A DNA stretch of 64,000 nucleotides from Phycisphaerales bacterium (GTDB lineage Bacteria > Planctomycetota > Phycisphaerae > Phycisphaerales > SM1A02). Position numbers and translations under genes: made by a program. The stretch covers positions 1 to 64,000 of the forward strand of contig SIAP01000002.1 in assembly GCA_009691725.1 (NCBI GenBank), in the 5' to 3' direction. The notes beneath the pieces were generated by a model. It saw nothing but the letters and a program-made list of their open reading frames with translations, ran no database searches and was not told where the DNA came from. This document shows positions 18,968-26,854 of the stretch, piece by piece (positions within the stretch are counted from its first letter, which is position 1; each line of letters opens with the position of its first letter).

Positions 18968-20005
18968 ATGCCCAGAGAAACCGTCACTCCAAGAAAATCC
19001 TTGAACTCGTCGTTCCTCGCGCGCGCAATCTTGCCGATCTTGGTTTTGGCATCGCTCTCAGCTTCGGCGCAAGCGCAGTCGGCTCCGACTCCGACCCCGC
19101 CACAGCAGTCCGTCGAAGAGCGCAAAGCGAGATTAAAGGCGCAATCGAAGGCACTTCTGGCGCAGGTTGAGGCTCTCGCGGCACTTCGAGCAAAGCAGAT
19201 CGAGGACGCAGAGCGAGCTCTTGCGCAAACGCCGCCAGCAGGACAACCAGTCGAAGAAGTCACACCCGCGTCCGAACCTGCACCAGTCGAAGAAGTCACA
19301 CCCGCGTCCGAACCTGCACCAGTCGAAGAAGTCACACCCGCGCCCGAGCCTGCACCAGTCGAAGAAGTTGCGCCTGCGCCCGAGCCTGCACCGGTCGAAG
19401 AAGTTGCGCCTGCGCCCGAGCCTGCACCGGTCGAAGAAGTTGCGCCTGCGCCCGAGCCTGCACCGGTCATCGACCAGACGCTCACCTCGCCGCGAGTCCC
19501 AAGTGACCCAAGCGCAAGTCCGCGCTCCTTTCTCGCCGACCTTCGCGGGCGATATCTGAAGAGATTTGGAAGCGATCCCGCGATTGCGAGCGGGGACATG
19601 AGAGAGATCGATGAGTTTTCGCTCAGGGTTCGTCGATGGGCGGTCGTTCAGAATCGGGTGCTCTCGCAGCCGATCGATTGGAGGGTTCGAGTGCTCCAGA
19701 GTCGAGTACCAACGACCTCTTCCAAATCGATTGCGATGATGTGCCAGTGTGTCGATGCATCTGGTGCGAACATCGGTGACAGTTTTCGTGTCGAGATGGA
19801 AGTTGATGGCGAGAACTCGCCTCCACCCACCAGCGCCGTCGGGACTGCCTATCGTCTCACTGGAACGATTCACCCAGGCATTGAATTCTCTGCAGAGCAT
19901 GTGACTGAGGGACAGTGGCATCGGGATGGTGTGTTTGTTGCCCCATTCTGCGCAGCGCACTGGTACATCATTGGTCAGGATCTGACGACATCCAACTCAG
20001 GCTGA
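18968..20005 (+). CDS. Exported protein with 12-residue Pro/Glu repeats
   Basis: A 345-residue protein without a recognised family. Residues 1-36 form a signal peptide ending ASAQAQ. A short helical region leads to six copies of a 12-residue unit (PVEEVTPASEPA and variants, residues 94-165), which should form a stiff periplasmic spacer, as in TonB-like proteins. The C-terminal 150 residues are a possible folded domain with CQC and several aromatic residues. The stop TGA overlaps the ATG of the ferredoxin-like gene, so it may be cotranscribed with the Feo genes. It is not TonB: no membrane anchor is retained and no TonB C-terminal motif was seen. Confidence 0.65.
   Translation: MPRETVTPRKSLNSSFLARAILPILVLASLSASAQAQSAPTPTPPQQSVEERKARLKAQSKALLAQVEALAALRAKQIEDAERALAQTPPAGQPVEEVTPASEPAPVEEVTPASEPAPVEEVTPAPEPAPVEEVAPAPEPAPVEEVAPAPEPAPVEEVAPAPEPAPVIDQTLTSPRVPSDPSASPRSFLADLRGRYLKRFGSDPAIASGDMREIDEFSLRVRRWAVVQNRVLSQPIDWRVRVLQSRVPTTSSKSIAMMCQCVDASGANIGDSFRVEMEVDGENSPPPTSAVGTAYRLTGTIHPGIEFSAEHVTEGQWHRDGVFVAPFCAAHWYIIGQDLTTSNSG
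19247..19462 (+). repeat. 36-base tandem repeat, 6 units, in frame
   Basis: Six contiguous 36-base units inside the exported protein gene. Units 1-2 are nearly identical, and units 4-6 form a second nearly identical group, so the array seems to have grown by local duplication. Confidence 0.9.
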
Positions 20006-20280
20006 TGGACCAGGACGATCATGTGTGCCTCTGCTTCCGCGTGAGTTTGCGCAAACTCAATACATTTCTCCATTGCGAACGACCACGCGTGGCCAGCGAA
20101 CTCTCCGAGTGCTTCGGCGCCGGAACCGGATGTCACTGGTGCGTTCCGTTCCTGAAGGAGTTACATCGACAGTGGCAGAACGGGCAACAGTGCAATCTTG
20201 ATGAAGAGAAAGATGACTACGCGCGCCACCGAGCGGCCTACCGAAAGCGAATCGGCGATTCGACCAAAGTCGACGAATGA
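20005..20280 (+). CDS. Bfd-like [2Fe-2S] protein
   Basis: A 91-residue protein resembling the BFD-like [2Fe-2S]-binding fold. The four Cys are C-L-C near residue 9 (VCLCFRVS) and C-H-W-C near residue 47 (GTGCHWCVPFL), the CxC...CxxC pattern of the family. Bacterioferritin-associated ferredoxin releases stored iron. Here it lies directly ahead of feoAB, where it may sense or hand over iron. The ATG shares a base with the previous stop (TGATG). Its basic C-terminal 25 residues extend beyond the usual family length. Confidence 0.75.
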   Translation: MDQDDHVCLCFRVSLRKLNTFLHCERPRVASELSECFGAGTGCHWCVPFLKELHRQWQNGQQCNLDEEKDDYARHRAAYRKRIGDSTKVDE

Positions 20281-20297
20281 ACGGCTATTGGTACGAG

Positions 20298-20326
20298 TTG
20301 ATTGTGAGACTGAGTCTCAATACCAT
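20298..20326 (+). promoter_or_regulatory. Candidate feoA promoter, -35 and -10
   Basis: TTGATT (20298-20303) and TACCAT (20321-20326) are separated by 17 bases, each matching the sigma-70 consensus at four of six positions. The predicted transcript start falls on or beside the feoA ATG, and no ribosome binding site is visible, so the feoA message may be leaderless. Read from sequence only. Confidence 0.35.
20305..20319. promoter_or_regulatory. Fur-like operator (7-1-7 palindrome)
   Basis: TGAGACTGAGTCTCA is a perfect 15-base palindrome with the 7-1-7 form of Fur boxes (TGAGAATNATTCTCA in many bacteria), differing at one position per arm. It fills the spacer of the candidate promoter and lies 13 bases before feoA. 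Iron-dependent repression of feoAB is the natural reading. Confidence 0.6.
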
Positions 20327-20332
20327 CCACCG

Positions 20333-20593
20333 ATGGCATCCAAAGGCATCCAAATCCCACTCAGCCAGCTCGTCCGAGGACAGCGAGCAACTGTCGAGTG
20401 CAGTGCGCTCGACGCACTTCCCGCAGATCATCGCTGTCTTCTTGCGGCGATGGGAATGGGGGAAAAGTGCGAGGTTCGAGTATGCCGCGCAGGGACGCCA
20501 TGCATCGTGCAGATAGACAGGACTCGATTGGGGCTGCCCCGTGATGTTGCGGAACGCATCCTTGTGACACTTTTAGAATCGCCACGACCGTGA
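20333..20593 (+). CDS. feoA: Ferrous iron transport protein A
   Basis: An 86-residue SH3-like FeoA protein: LSQLVRGQRATVECS, then LLAAMGMGEKCEVRV and RTRLGLPRDVAERI, the usual FeoA order. FeoA is a small cytoplasmic partner of FeoB needed for ferrous iron uptake. The ATG at 20333 gives the normal family length; an in-frame upstream start inside the bfd-like gene is unlikely. The stop overlaps the feoB GTG (GTGA). It lies directly behind the Fur-like operator. Confidence 0.88.
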   Translation: MASKGIQIPLSQLVRGQRATVECSALDALPADHRCLLAAMGMGEKCEVRVCRAGTPCIVQIDRTRLGLPRDVAERILVTLLESPRP

Positions 20594-22545
20594 CCCTCCG
20601 CGTCGCACTGCTCGGCAATCCCAATACTGGGAAGAGCACCCTCTTCAATCGACTCTGCGGTTTGCGATCCAAGACCGCAAATTTTCCGGGCAGCACGGTC
20701 TCACATAATGTTGGACGGTGCGTCACACGATCAGGCGAAGCACTTGACATCATCGACTTGCCAGGGATCTACAGCCTGCGTCTTGAGTTGCCAGAGAGTC
20801 GACTCTGCGCGGATTGCCTCGATGGTCGAATTGCGGATGGTCGTCCTGACGCCACGCTGATCGTGCTCGATGCCAACAATCTTCCGCGCAATCTGCAATT
20901 CGCAGCAAGCGCACTCCGTCGAGGGCTTCCCTCTGTCATCGCCATCAACATGGCCGATCTTGCTCAGAGGCGCGGACTCATCATCGATGAGGTCGCTGCA
21001 ACGGAGTCACTGGGCGTCCCAGTCATTGCAATCTCCGCACGAACAGGTCAGGGCGTCGATCGACTGCTCGACCACTTGACCAAGACTGCAACGCGCGCGC
21101 AGATACCGCACCCCGCGATTGCGCTTCCGACATCCGAACCCGGATCGACTGCGAGCGCTGTGTGGGCAGCAGAAACATTCGCACGCATCGCTGCGCACCC
21201 ACCGCCCAGCGACGCTGTGGAGATGACAATTCACGACCGACTCGACGCTGCATTCACCCATCCCCTGCTGGGAATCCTGTGTTTTGCACTCATGATGTCG
21301 CTGCTGTTCGCATCGATCTATTGGCTCGCACAGTTTCCGATGGAGGGCGTCGACGGAATCTTTGGATGGGTCGGCGCCATCATCGCACATGGACTTCCTC
21401 CGGGACCACTGCAAGACCTTGTCGTGCATGGTGTGGTTGGCGGCGTCGCAGCCACGGTCATTTTTCTTCCACAGATCGTGCTCCTCTTTTTTCTGCTCGC
21501 GCTTCTCGAGGACTCCGGATACCTCGCACGAGCAGCATTCGCGGTCGATCGCACGATGCGTCGGTTCGGCCTCCCCGGGCAAGCGTTCATGCCACTTCTG
21601 TCGTCGCATGCGTGCGCGCTGCCAGGAATCATGGCAACGCGGCTCATCCCAGATCCGCGAGATCGACTCGCAACGATTCTTGTCGCACCCTTTATGAGCT
21701 GCAGCGCGCGCGTTCCTGTCTACGCACTCCTGACAAGCATGCTCTTTGCGGGGCGTCCGCTCGCCGCTGGCTTGGCATTCACGGCGTGTTACCTGCTGGG
21801 TGCGCTTGCTGGACTGGGAACCGCAGCGGTGCTTCGAAGAACGATCTTGAAGGGTCCAACTCTGCCGATGATGCTCGAACTTCCTGACTACAGACTGCCG
21901 AGCATTCGCACTGCGCTCACCATCGCCGTCGACCGCGGTTTCCTCTTCCTCAAGAACGCTGGCAGTGTGATCCTCTCGATTGCGATCGTCATGTGGTGGC
22001 TCAGTGCCTACCCGAAATCGCCACTCGCGCCCGAGGTCGTCGCTCTTGAATTGCGTGCAGCGGACCTGGAATCGACTGATTTCGCCGCAGCGCAGCAACT
22101 TCGGCACGATGCAATCAGGCTGGACGAACGCAACCAACAATCCGGGTCCTTTGCAGGACAACTGGGACGAACGCTAGAGCCCTTGTTCGCCCCGATGGGA
22201 CTCGATCGCCAACTCACCGTTGCGGTGCTCACGAGTTTTCTCGCACGCGAAGTCTTTACGACAACTGTCTTCGTGATGGCTGGCGCGGGAACGGACGCCG
22301 AAGGAACTGAGGCTGGAACGCTGGCGGCGATCAGGAGTGCCAAGCGCGATGATGGTCAACCACTCTTCACACCTCCCACATCCGCTGCGTTGCTGGTGTT
22401 CTTCGTCCTCGCCATGCAATGTCTTCCTACGCTCGTCGTGGTTGCGAAAGAAACAGGATCATGGCGCTGGCCGCTCCTTCAGTTTGTCTACATGACGGCG
22501 CTCGCATACGGCGCAGCGTTCCTCGTCTATCGTCTGATGACATGA
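20590..22545 (+). CDS. feoB: Ferrous iron transporter FeoB
   Basis: A 651-residue inner-membrane Fe(II) transporter with a GTP start codon region coded by GTG. The cytosolic G domain has G1 GNPNTGKST (9-17), G3 DLPG and G4 NMAD, followed by a G5-like SART. Membrane Gate motifs and several helices fill the C-terminal two thirds, including SSHACALPGIMATR and SARVPVY, which match the conserved FeoB pore segments. Length is slightly short of the common 700-770. It is translationally coupled to feoA upstream and to the small membrane protein downstream (ATGA). Confidence 0.95.
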   Translation: MTLRVALLGNPNTGKSTLFNRLCGLRSKTANFPGSTVSHNVGRCVTRSGEALDIIDLPGIYSLRLELPESRLCADCLDGRIADGRPDATLIVLDANNLPRNLQFAASALRRGLPSVIAINMADLAQRRGLIIDEVAATESLGVPVIAISARTGQGVDRLLDHLTKTATRAQIPHPAIALPTSEPGSTASAVWAAETFARIAAHPPPSDAVEMTIHDRLDAAFTHPLLGILCFALMMSLLFASIYWLAQFPMEGVDGIFGWVGAIIAHGLPPGPLQDLVVHGVVGGVAATVIFLPQIVLLFFLLALLEDSGYLARAAFAVDRTMRRFGLPGQAFMPLLSSHACALPGIMATRLIPDPRDRLATILVAPFMSCSARVPVYALLTSMLFAGRPLAAGLAFTACYLLGALAGLGTAAVLRRTILKGPTLPMMLELPDYRLPSIRTALTIAVDRGFLFLKNAGSVILSIAIVMWWLSAYPKSPLAPEVVALELRAADLESTDFAAAQQLRHDAIRLDERNQQSGSFAGQLGRTLEPLFAPMGLDRQLTVAVLTSFLAREVFTTTVFVMAGAGTDAEGTEAGTLAAIRSAKRDDGQPLFTPPTSAALLVFFVLAMQCLPTLVVVAKETGSWRWPLLQFVYMTALAYGAAFLVYRLMT

Positions 22546-22748
22546 CCGCCTTTCCAATCGATGACTGGCAGTTCTGGATCGCAAGCGCGGTTATGCTCGC
22601 TGCACTCTGGTGTGTCATCCGCCCGTGCCTCCCACGGAAACGCAAGAGCCCTTCCTGTCCTCACTGCCCGACGACTTCGAGCCCAACGACACGACGCGAT
22701 TCAACCACGCAATTGACTCGCGAGGGTGCCAAGATTCGAACCCGCTGA
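22542..22748 (+). CDS. Small FeoB-associated membrane protein
   Basis: A 68-residue protein starting in the ATGA overlap with feoB. One membrane helix (about 10-27, FWIASAVMLAALWCVIRPC) is followed by a basic stretch and CPHC. This matches in outline the FeoB-associated Cys-rich membrane proteins (FeoC-like) that often follow feoB. The last 20 residues are encoded inside the tRNA-like remnant and look non-native (ending REGAKIRTR), so the original C-terminus may have been different. Confidence 0.6.
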   Translation: MTAFPIDDWQFWIASAVMLAALWCVIRPCLPRKRKSPSCPHCPTTSSPTTRRDSTTQLTREGAKIRTR

Positions 22749-22799
22749 CCTGCCCAGTGCGGACTGGCGTGGACCCGTCGTCCTCGCATCGCCACCCGC
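22721..22799 (-). other. tRNA-like remnant at a convergent gene junction
   Basis: Read on the minus strand, the segment begins GCGGGTG and ends CACCCTC, pairing at six of seven positions like an acceptor stem. It carries the T-loop sequence GGTTCGAATC. The T stem is weak (two G-T pairs, one mismatch), the D and anticodon arms cannot be drawn, and the middle holds a tight CCAGT/ACTGG hairpin instead. I read it as a decayed or rearranged tRNA, not a working one. It starts one base after the ispD stop and covers the 3' end of the FeoB-associated gene. Confidence 0.3.
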
Positions 22800-23591
22800 T
22801 CAAAACCTCTTGTGGACTGGTCGTTCCTCGGGCGCGCGATGCCCCAATATTGCCCGAATAATCGCCAAATCTGCGGTCGTCGTCACTTTCAAGTTTCGTG
22901 GATCCCCTTCGACGACGAGCACCGGTTCGCCCAATTGTTCGACCAGCATCGCATCGTCGGTGGCGCTGGCGAGGTCGCCCTGTGCGTACGCACGGCGGAG
23001 CAATGCCGCCTCGAACACCTGCGGCGTCTGGATCGCCATCAGTCGAGTTCGATCAACCGTGCACTCGACGCGTCGTCCACGCACCGCATCGCGACCCGCT
23101 TCTCCCAGAATCGCATCAGCAACAGCGTCATCGGGTGCTGCTGCAAATGTCTCCACACTCACGCGCTTGATCGTCGAACTGACTGGGTCGCCCGGAACGA
23201 CTGCAGCGGCAATGCGTGCTGCATCAAAGACGCGGGTCAGCAATGCATCCGTTGCGCCAGGTCGGGCTGCGTCGTGCACGGCGATGTGAGTGCAGTCATC
23301 TGGCACGGCAGCGAGCGCATTGCGCACACTCTCCCAGCGTTCTGTGCGACCGCCTGCGACGATGGCGACACCGTGAAAACCGAATTGCGCGGCATACCGA
23401 CTTCGGAACTCTTCTATCGAATCTGGAGGCGCAGCGACGACAATCGCCCCAACCTCATCTCGTTTCGTGAAGAGCTCAACGGTGCGCAGCAGAAGCGGAC
23501 GACCGCCGAGATCCTGTCCCAACTTGTCGCCGCCGAACCGCGTGCCCTGACCCGCCGCTGGGATGATGACGCCAATCTTGAATGCGCTCAT
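22800..23591 (-). CDS. ispD: 2-C-methyl-D-erythritol 4-phosphate cytidylyltransferase
   Basis: Joins CTP to MEP in the non-mevalonate isoprenoid pathway. The 263-residue protein starts with the nucleotide-binding loop [14 protein letters not shown], has the [18 protein letters not shown] segment that closes the active site, and TPQVF plus TDDAMLVE near the C-terminus, all in the normal IspD order. It is slightly longer than usual (about 230) because of a longer middle region. Its ATG overlaps the Hsp70 stop by four bases, so it depends on the upstream promoter. Confidence 0.9.
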   Translation of the reverse strand: MSAFKIGVIIPAAGQGTRFGGDKLGQDLGGRPLLLRTVELFTKRDEVGAIVVAAPPDSIEEFRSRYAAQFGFHGVAIVAGGRTERWESVRNALAAVPDDCTHIAVHDAARPGATDALLTRVFDAARIAAAVVPGDPVSSTIKRVSVETFAAAPDDAVADAILGEAGRDAVRGRRVECTVDRTRLMAIQTPQVFEAALLRRAYAQGDLASATDDAMLVEQLGEPVLVVEGDPRNLKVTTTADLAIIRAILGHRAPEERPVHKRF

Positions 23592-25588
23592 GTTGTTCCT
23601 CCGACGATGCGTGTTGAAAGCCCCTGCAAACTCCGTGAAATTGACTGTTCATGCATCGCAACGCTCGCGCGGTCAAGCTCCTCTTTGGCGTGGTGGAACG
23701 CATCTGCATCCACCTCCTGAGGCGACGCCTTCGCCAATGAGATCAACTCTTGCAAACGAGCCATGCGCCCTTCGATCGATGACACATACGCAGCGTCGAG
23801 ATCTCCGCGTGTGCGATCGAGCGCCTCTGTGATCCACTTGATGTCGAGCGCCGCGTTCACCGCAAGATCAACAATGCGGTGATGGTGCATGTCGGCACGT
23901 GCGTGGGTCACGCTCTCACGTGTGATCTGCTCGACATCATCACCAGTCAATCCAAACGATGGGACGACCTGCACAATCGCACGGCACCCACTACGCCGCT
24001 CGCCAGCGGTCACTTGCAACACGCCGTTCGCGTCCACCAGAAACTCCACCTCAATCTGCGGAATGCCCGCTGGCATCGGTGGGATTCCGCGCAGTTCGAA
24101 TCGAGCGAGCGAACGACAATCGGCGACCATCTCGCGCTCTCCCTGCAGCACATGCATGCGCACGCTGGTTTGGTTGTCGACGCTCGTCGAGAACATCTCT
24201 TTCGCACGGCAGGGAATCGTCGAATTCCGCATCAACAGTTTCGCGACTGCACCGCCAACAGTTTCAATGCCAAGCGAGAGTGGGATGACATCAAGCAGCA
24301 GCACGTCGCGCCGCGTCCCCTGCAGCACTGCAGCTTGCGCGGCAGCACCCAGCGCAACGACACACTCTGGATCCAATGCGGTGTAGGGCTCAAGCCCGAA
24401 ACAGTCGCGAACACGCTGAACAACGAGTGGAATTCGGGTTGATCCGCCGACGAGGATCACGCGATCAATCATGATTCCACCAGCGTCTGCCAGTACGCGT
24501 TCGCATGCCTTCACGGTGCGCTCAATGATGGGATTCGCGACTGCCTCGAACTCACTTCGGGTGATTCGGGTGCGCACGTGGACACCTTCATCAAGAGCAA
24601 GATCCACATCCACGCTCTCTTTGAGGGAGAGCGCGACCTTGGTCGACTCCGCAAAATCTCGCAGTGCCTGTCGGGAGGCAGGCGAGAGTTCCGCTGGCAG
24701 TCCCGCCGGCAGTCCCGCTGAAGTGCGAGACTCCGTCGACGAACTCACCGCACGGGCGAGAAGATGCTCCGCCAATGCTTGATCAACATCATCACCGCCA
24801 AGCTGTGTGTTTCCGGCGGTGGCGATCACTCGAAAGAGCGTGCCGTCACCGGCGCGCATCTCTGGGATGACTTGCAAAATCGAAATGTCAAAGGTTCCAC
24901 CACCGAAGTCATAGACCGCGATGATCTGCGCTTCGTGCGCTCGGTCCAAACCGTATGCGAGTGCCGCTGCGGTTGGCTCATTCACAATCCGCACCGCCTC
25001 GATCCCCGCAATCTGTGCGGCGTCCCGTGTCGCCTGCCGCTGCCCATCATCGAAGTACGCAGGAACGGTGATCACGGCACGACGCACTGCGCAACCAAGG
25101 CGAGCCTCTGCGATGCGTCGAAGTTCGCCCAGGATGACCGCAGCAATCTCCTGTGGCAACAGTACCGCACCACCCGCAGAAATCGCAGCGAGTCCGTGCA
25201 CACCGCGGACGATGCCCATCTGCAGGTCGCCATGAATGGAGGCGGACTCGTCGAATGAACGACCCATCAACCGCTTGGAACTCAAGATGGTGTCGGCGGG
25301 AAACTCTGCCGCCTGCTGCCGCGCCGCACTCCCGATCGCCACGGGAGAACCATCGAGATAACGCACGGCTGAAGGGATCATTCGCTCTCCCGAGTCACTC
25401 TCGAGGACTCTCGGTCCAGATGCATCGCAGAACGCGACGAGAGAATTGGTTGTGCCCAGGTCAATTCCCACGATCGGGTCTGGCATCCCACTGGGCATCG
25501 CACTGGGCATCGCACTGGGCGTCGCACTGGGCGTCGCACATGGGATCGCGTCTGCACCGAGAGGTGTGATGGGGCGAGCGTCGGACAT
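23588..25588 (-). CDS. Hsp70-family chaperone
   Basis: A 666-residue Hsp70. The ATPase domain has phosphate 1 GIDLGTTNS (41-49), the segment [13 protein letters not shown], phosphate 2 [11 protein letters not shown] and the adenosine motif [12 protein letters not shown]. The substrate-binding domain (about 425-540) is followed by a helical lid that lacks the EEVD-like tail. It differs from canonical DnaK by a Pro/Ser/Met-rich N-terminal extension (18-36) and a short [10 protein letters not shown] insert, both made by 12-base repeats. No DnaJ or GrpE is nearby. HscA (Fe-S assembly) is an alternative class. It is preceded by a sigma factor gene and overlaps ispD. Confidence 0.88.
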   Translation of the reverse strand: MSDARPITPLGADAIPCATPSATPSAMPSAMPSGMPDPIVGIDLGTTNSLVAFCDASGPRVLESDSGERMIPSAVRYLDGSPVAIGSAARQQAAEFPADTILSSKRLMGRSFDESASIHGDLQMGIVRGVHGLAAISAGGAVLLPQEIAAVILGELRRIAEARLGCAVRRAVITVPAYFDDGQRQATRDAAQIAGIEAVRIVNEPTAAALAYGLDRAHEAQIIAVYDFGGGTFDISILQVIPEMRAGDGTLFRVIATAGNTQLGGDDVDQALAEHLLARAVSSSTESRTSAGLPAGLPAELSPASRQALRDFAESTKVALSLKESVDVDLALDEGVHVRTRITRSEFEAVANPIIERTVKACERVLADAGGIMIDRVILVGGSTRIPLVVQRVRDCFGLEPYTALDPECVVALGAAAQAAVLQGTRRDVLLLDVIPLSLGIETVGGAVAKLLMRNSTIPCRAKEMFSTSVDNQTSVRMHVLQGEREMVADCRSLARFELRGIPPMPAGIPQIEVEFLVDANGVLQVTAGERRSGCRAIVQVVPSFGLTGDDVEQITRESVTHARADMHHHRIVDLAVNAALDIKWITEALDRTRGDLDAAYVSSIEGRMARLQELISLAKASPQEVDADAFHHAKEELDRASVAMHEQSISRSLQGLSTRIVGGTT
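24691..24726 (-). repeat. 12-base tandem repeat, about 3 units, in frame
   Basis: Imperfect 12-base units inside the Hsp70 gene, encoding [10 protein letters not shown] at a surface insert of the ATPase domain. Confidence 0.65.
25479..25538 (-). repeat. 12-base tandem repeat, 5 units, in frame
   Basis: Five contiguous 12-base units (CTGGGCATCGCA and close variants) near the Hsp70 start codon, encoding Ala/Thr/Met-Pro-Ser repeats ahead of the ATPase domain. Confidence 0.9.
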
Positions 25589-25614
25589 CGAAACGCAATT
25601 CTAGGGAGTCGCCT

Positions 25615-26226
25615 CTAGGTCGTTGCCCCGCTCTCGCGCGGAGTCATCACGATGTGCTCCTGCGCCGCAGCAGTCTTGGCGAGACTTTCTCGCAACCGCT
25701 CCAAGCTTCTGTGTTGACGCACTCCGAAACAATCTTCGGTGCACCCGAACACTCTGCTGCTCTGATGACGACCGATGTTCTGGAAACTCATCGAACGCAA
25801 GATTCCCTGCTGCGCCATCGAGAGGGAATCGAACGCAACTGAGAGTTCGTCGTCGTCAAATTTCGGTTCGCTGCGATGCAGTGGATCGGACCCGACCGCA
25901 GTGTCTTGCGCGGGATCGAGCGCACCCTGCTCGCACGCGCGCACAGTCAACTTGGACCTTCGCTGCTCGGTGACAAGCATTCGCATGACTCGCCTGCGAA
26001 CTGAGTGAAAGAGATACGCGGGATGCAGCATCACCTCGCGCATCGCTGCACTCGCCGGAGTGCGGGCGATCCAATCCATGAAGATGTCTTGCAACGCATC
26101 TTCAATCAACTGCGGCGAAAAACGCGATCGCAACAGGGACACGATTCGTTCTCGTTGTTCCCGATATGCACACTCGATTCGTCGAGCCCATTCTGAATTT
26201 GCGATGTCATCATGACCATCTTTCAT
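25615..26226 (-). CDS. ECF-like RNA polymerase sigma factor
   Basis: A 203-residue sigma-70 family protein. Region 2 covers about 15-90, with LIEDALQDIFMDW and a basic AYLFHSVRRRVMRML segment. Region 4 (about 130-185) begins LSMAQQGILRSMS and ends HRSLERLRES. The recognition helix is unusual, with VFGCTEDCFGVRQ where most ECF factors have a Gly-x-(V/T)-K-S-R pattern. No anti-sigma gene is adjacent. The Hsp70 gene starts 26 bases downstream, so the two probably share a transcript, and the factor may regulate it. Confidence 0.7.
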   Translation of the reverse strand: MKDGHDDIANSEWARRIECAYREQRERIVSLLRSRFSPQLIEDALQDIFMDWIARTPASAAMREVMLHPAYLFHSVRRRVMRMLVTEQRRSKLTVRACEQGALDPAQDTAVGSDPLHRSEPKFDDDELSVAFDSLSMAQQGILRSMSFQNIGRHQSSRVFGCTEDCFGVRQHRSLERLRESLAKTAAAQEHIVMTPRESGATT

Positions 26227-26353
26227 CTCAGCTTCCTCGGTTGCGATGGGGGCAGACTATGACCCAATCTCATCCTCGTCGAAAAGTCCACCTCTTTTTC
26301 ATGCGCCGGGACTTATCCACCGAGCGTTCACCGCACTCTCATCCCCACTGCTC

Positions 26354-26854
26354 TCACTGTGGCTGCTTGCCCGCCTCTGGAAAACGATCAAGCATGCGCT
26401 GAAAGCGAGCGTCGGCAATCGCGGAGAGTATGTCCGTCATCTCCCGCACGGACTCGTTGTCCCCAACCACCACAAACTGCTGTTGTCCGCCTCCCCACAC
26501 GACTGCAATGTCAGCGGTGACCTGTCTTTCGGCTCCAGAACCCGTCGGCGGTGACTTGGAAAGCCACTGGCCATCAGCTGCGATCTTGCACACCGCCGCG
26601 CATTGTTCGCTGGAAAGCTGAATCTGCCAACTGGTCTTCAGGTTGAGCGCGTCGCGACCCGCCCCGTACGCGAAGAGTCCATCATCGATCGTGAAGTACT
26701 GGTACTGGGAAGATGCGGGATGACGCAACCAGATGACGAGCCCAATCCCGCAGACGCCTGGATGCTGGGTTTGCGTTGGCAAAGTGTTGCAGGCGACGCA
26801 GAGCATCCCCACAACGCTCAACAATATCGGCGTAATCGCGCGCGCGCGCGTCAT
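26354..26854 (-). CDS. Hypothetical lipoprotein
   Basis: A 166-residue exported protein with an uncharged helix and lipobox at LCVAC (Cys22). I do not recognise the family. It contains a beta-rich core (YFTIDDGLFAYG, then a Gln/Trp-rich stretch) and ends in a charged helix. It overlaps the upstream lipoprotein gene by four bases and shares outline similarity with it: an FTxxxDG segment, a conserved Trp and a similar predicted fold order. Confidence 0.55.
   Translation of the reverse strand: MTRARAITPILLSVVGMLCVACNTLPTQTQHPGVCGIGLVIWLRHPASSQYQYFTIDDGLFAYGAGRDALNLKTSWQIQLSSEQCAAVCKIAADGQWLSKSPPTGSGAERQVTADIAVVWGGGQQQFVVVGDNESVREMTDILSAIADARFQRMLDRFPEAGKQPQ

Noticed and set aside
19247-19462. 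CRISPR-like array
   Set aside because: Units are contiguous without spacers and lie in frame inside a gene, so they are protein repeats.
20198-20332. Upstream extension of feoA
   Set aside because: The added 45 residues overlap the bfd-like gene in another frame and have no FeoA similarity.
21007-22161. A 384-codon minus-strand frame inside feoB
   Set aside because: It is a shadow of the feoB coding frame, rich in Cys and Arg as such shadows are.
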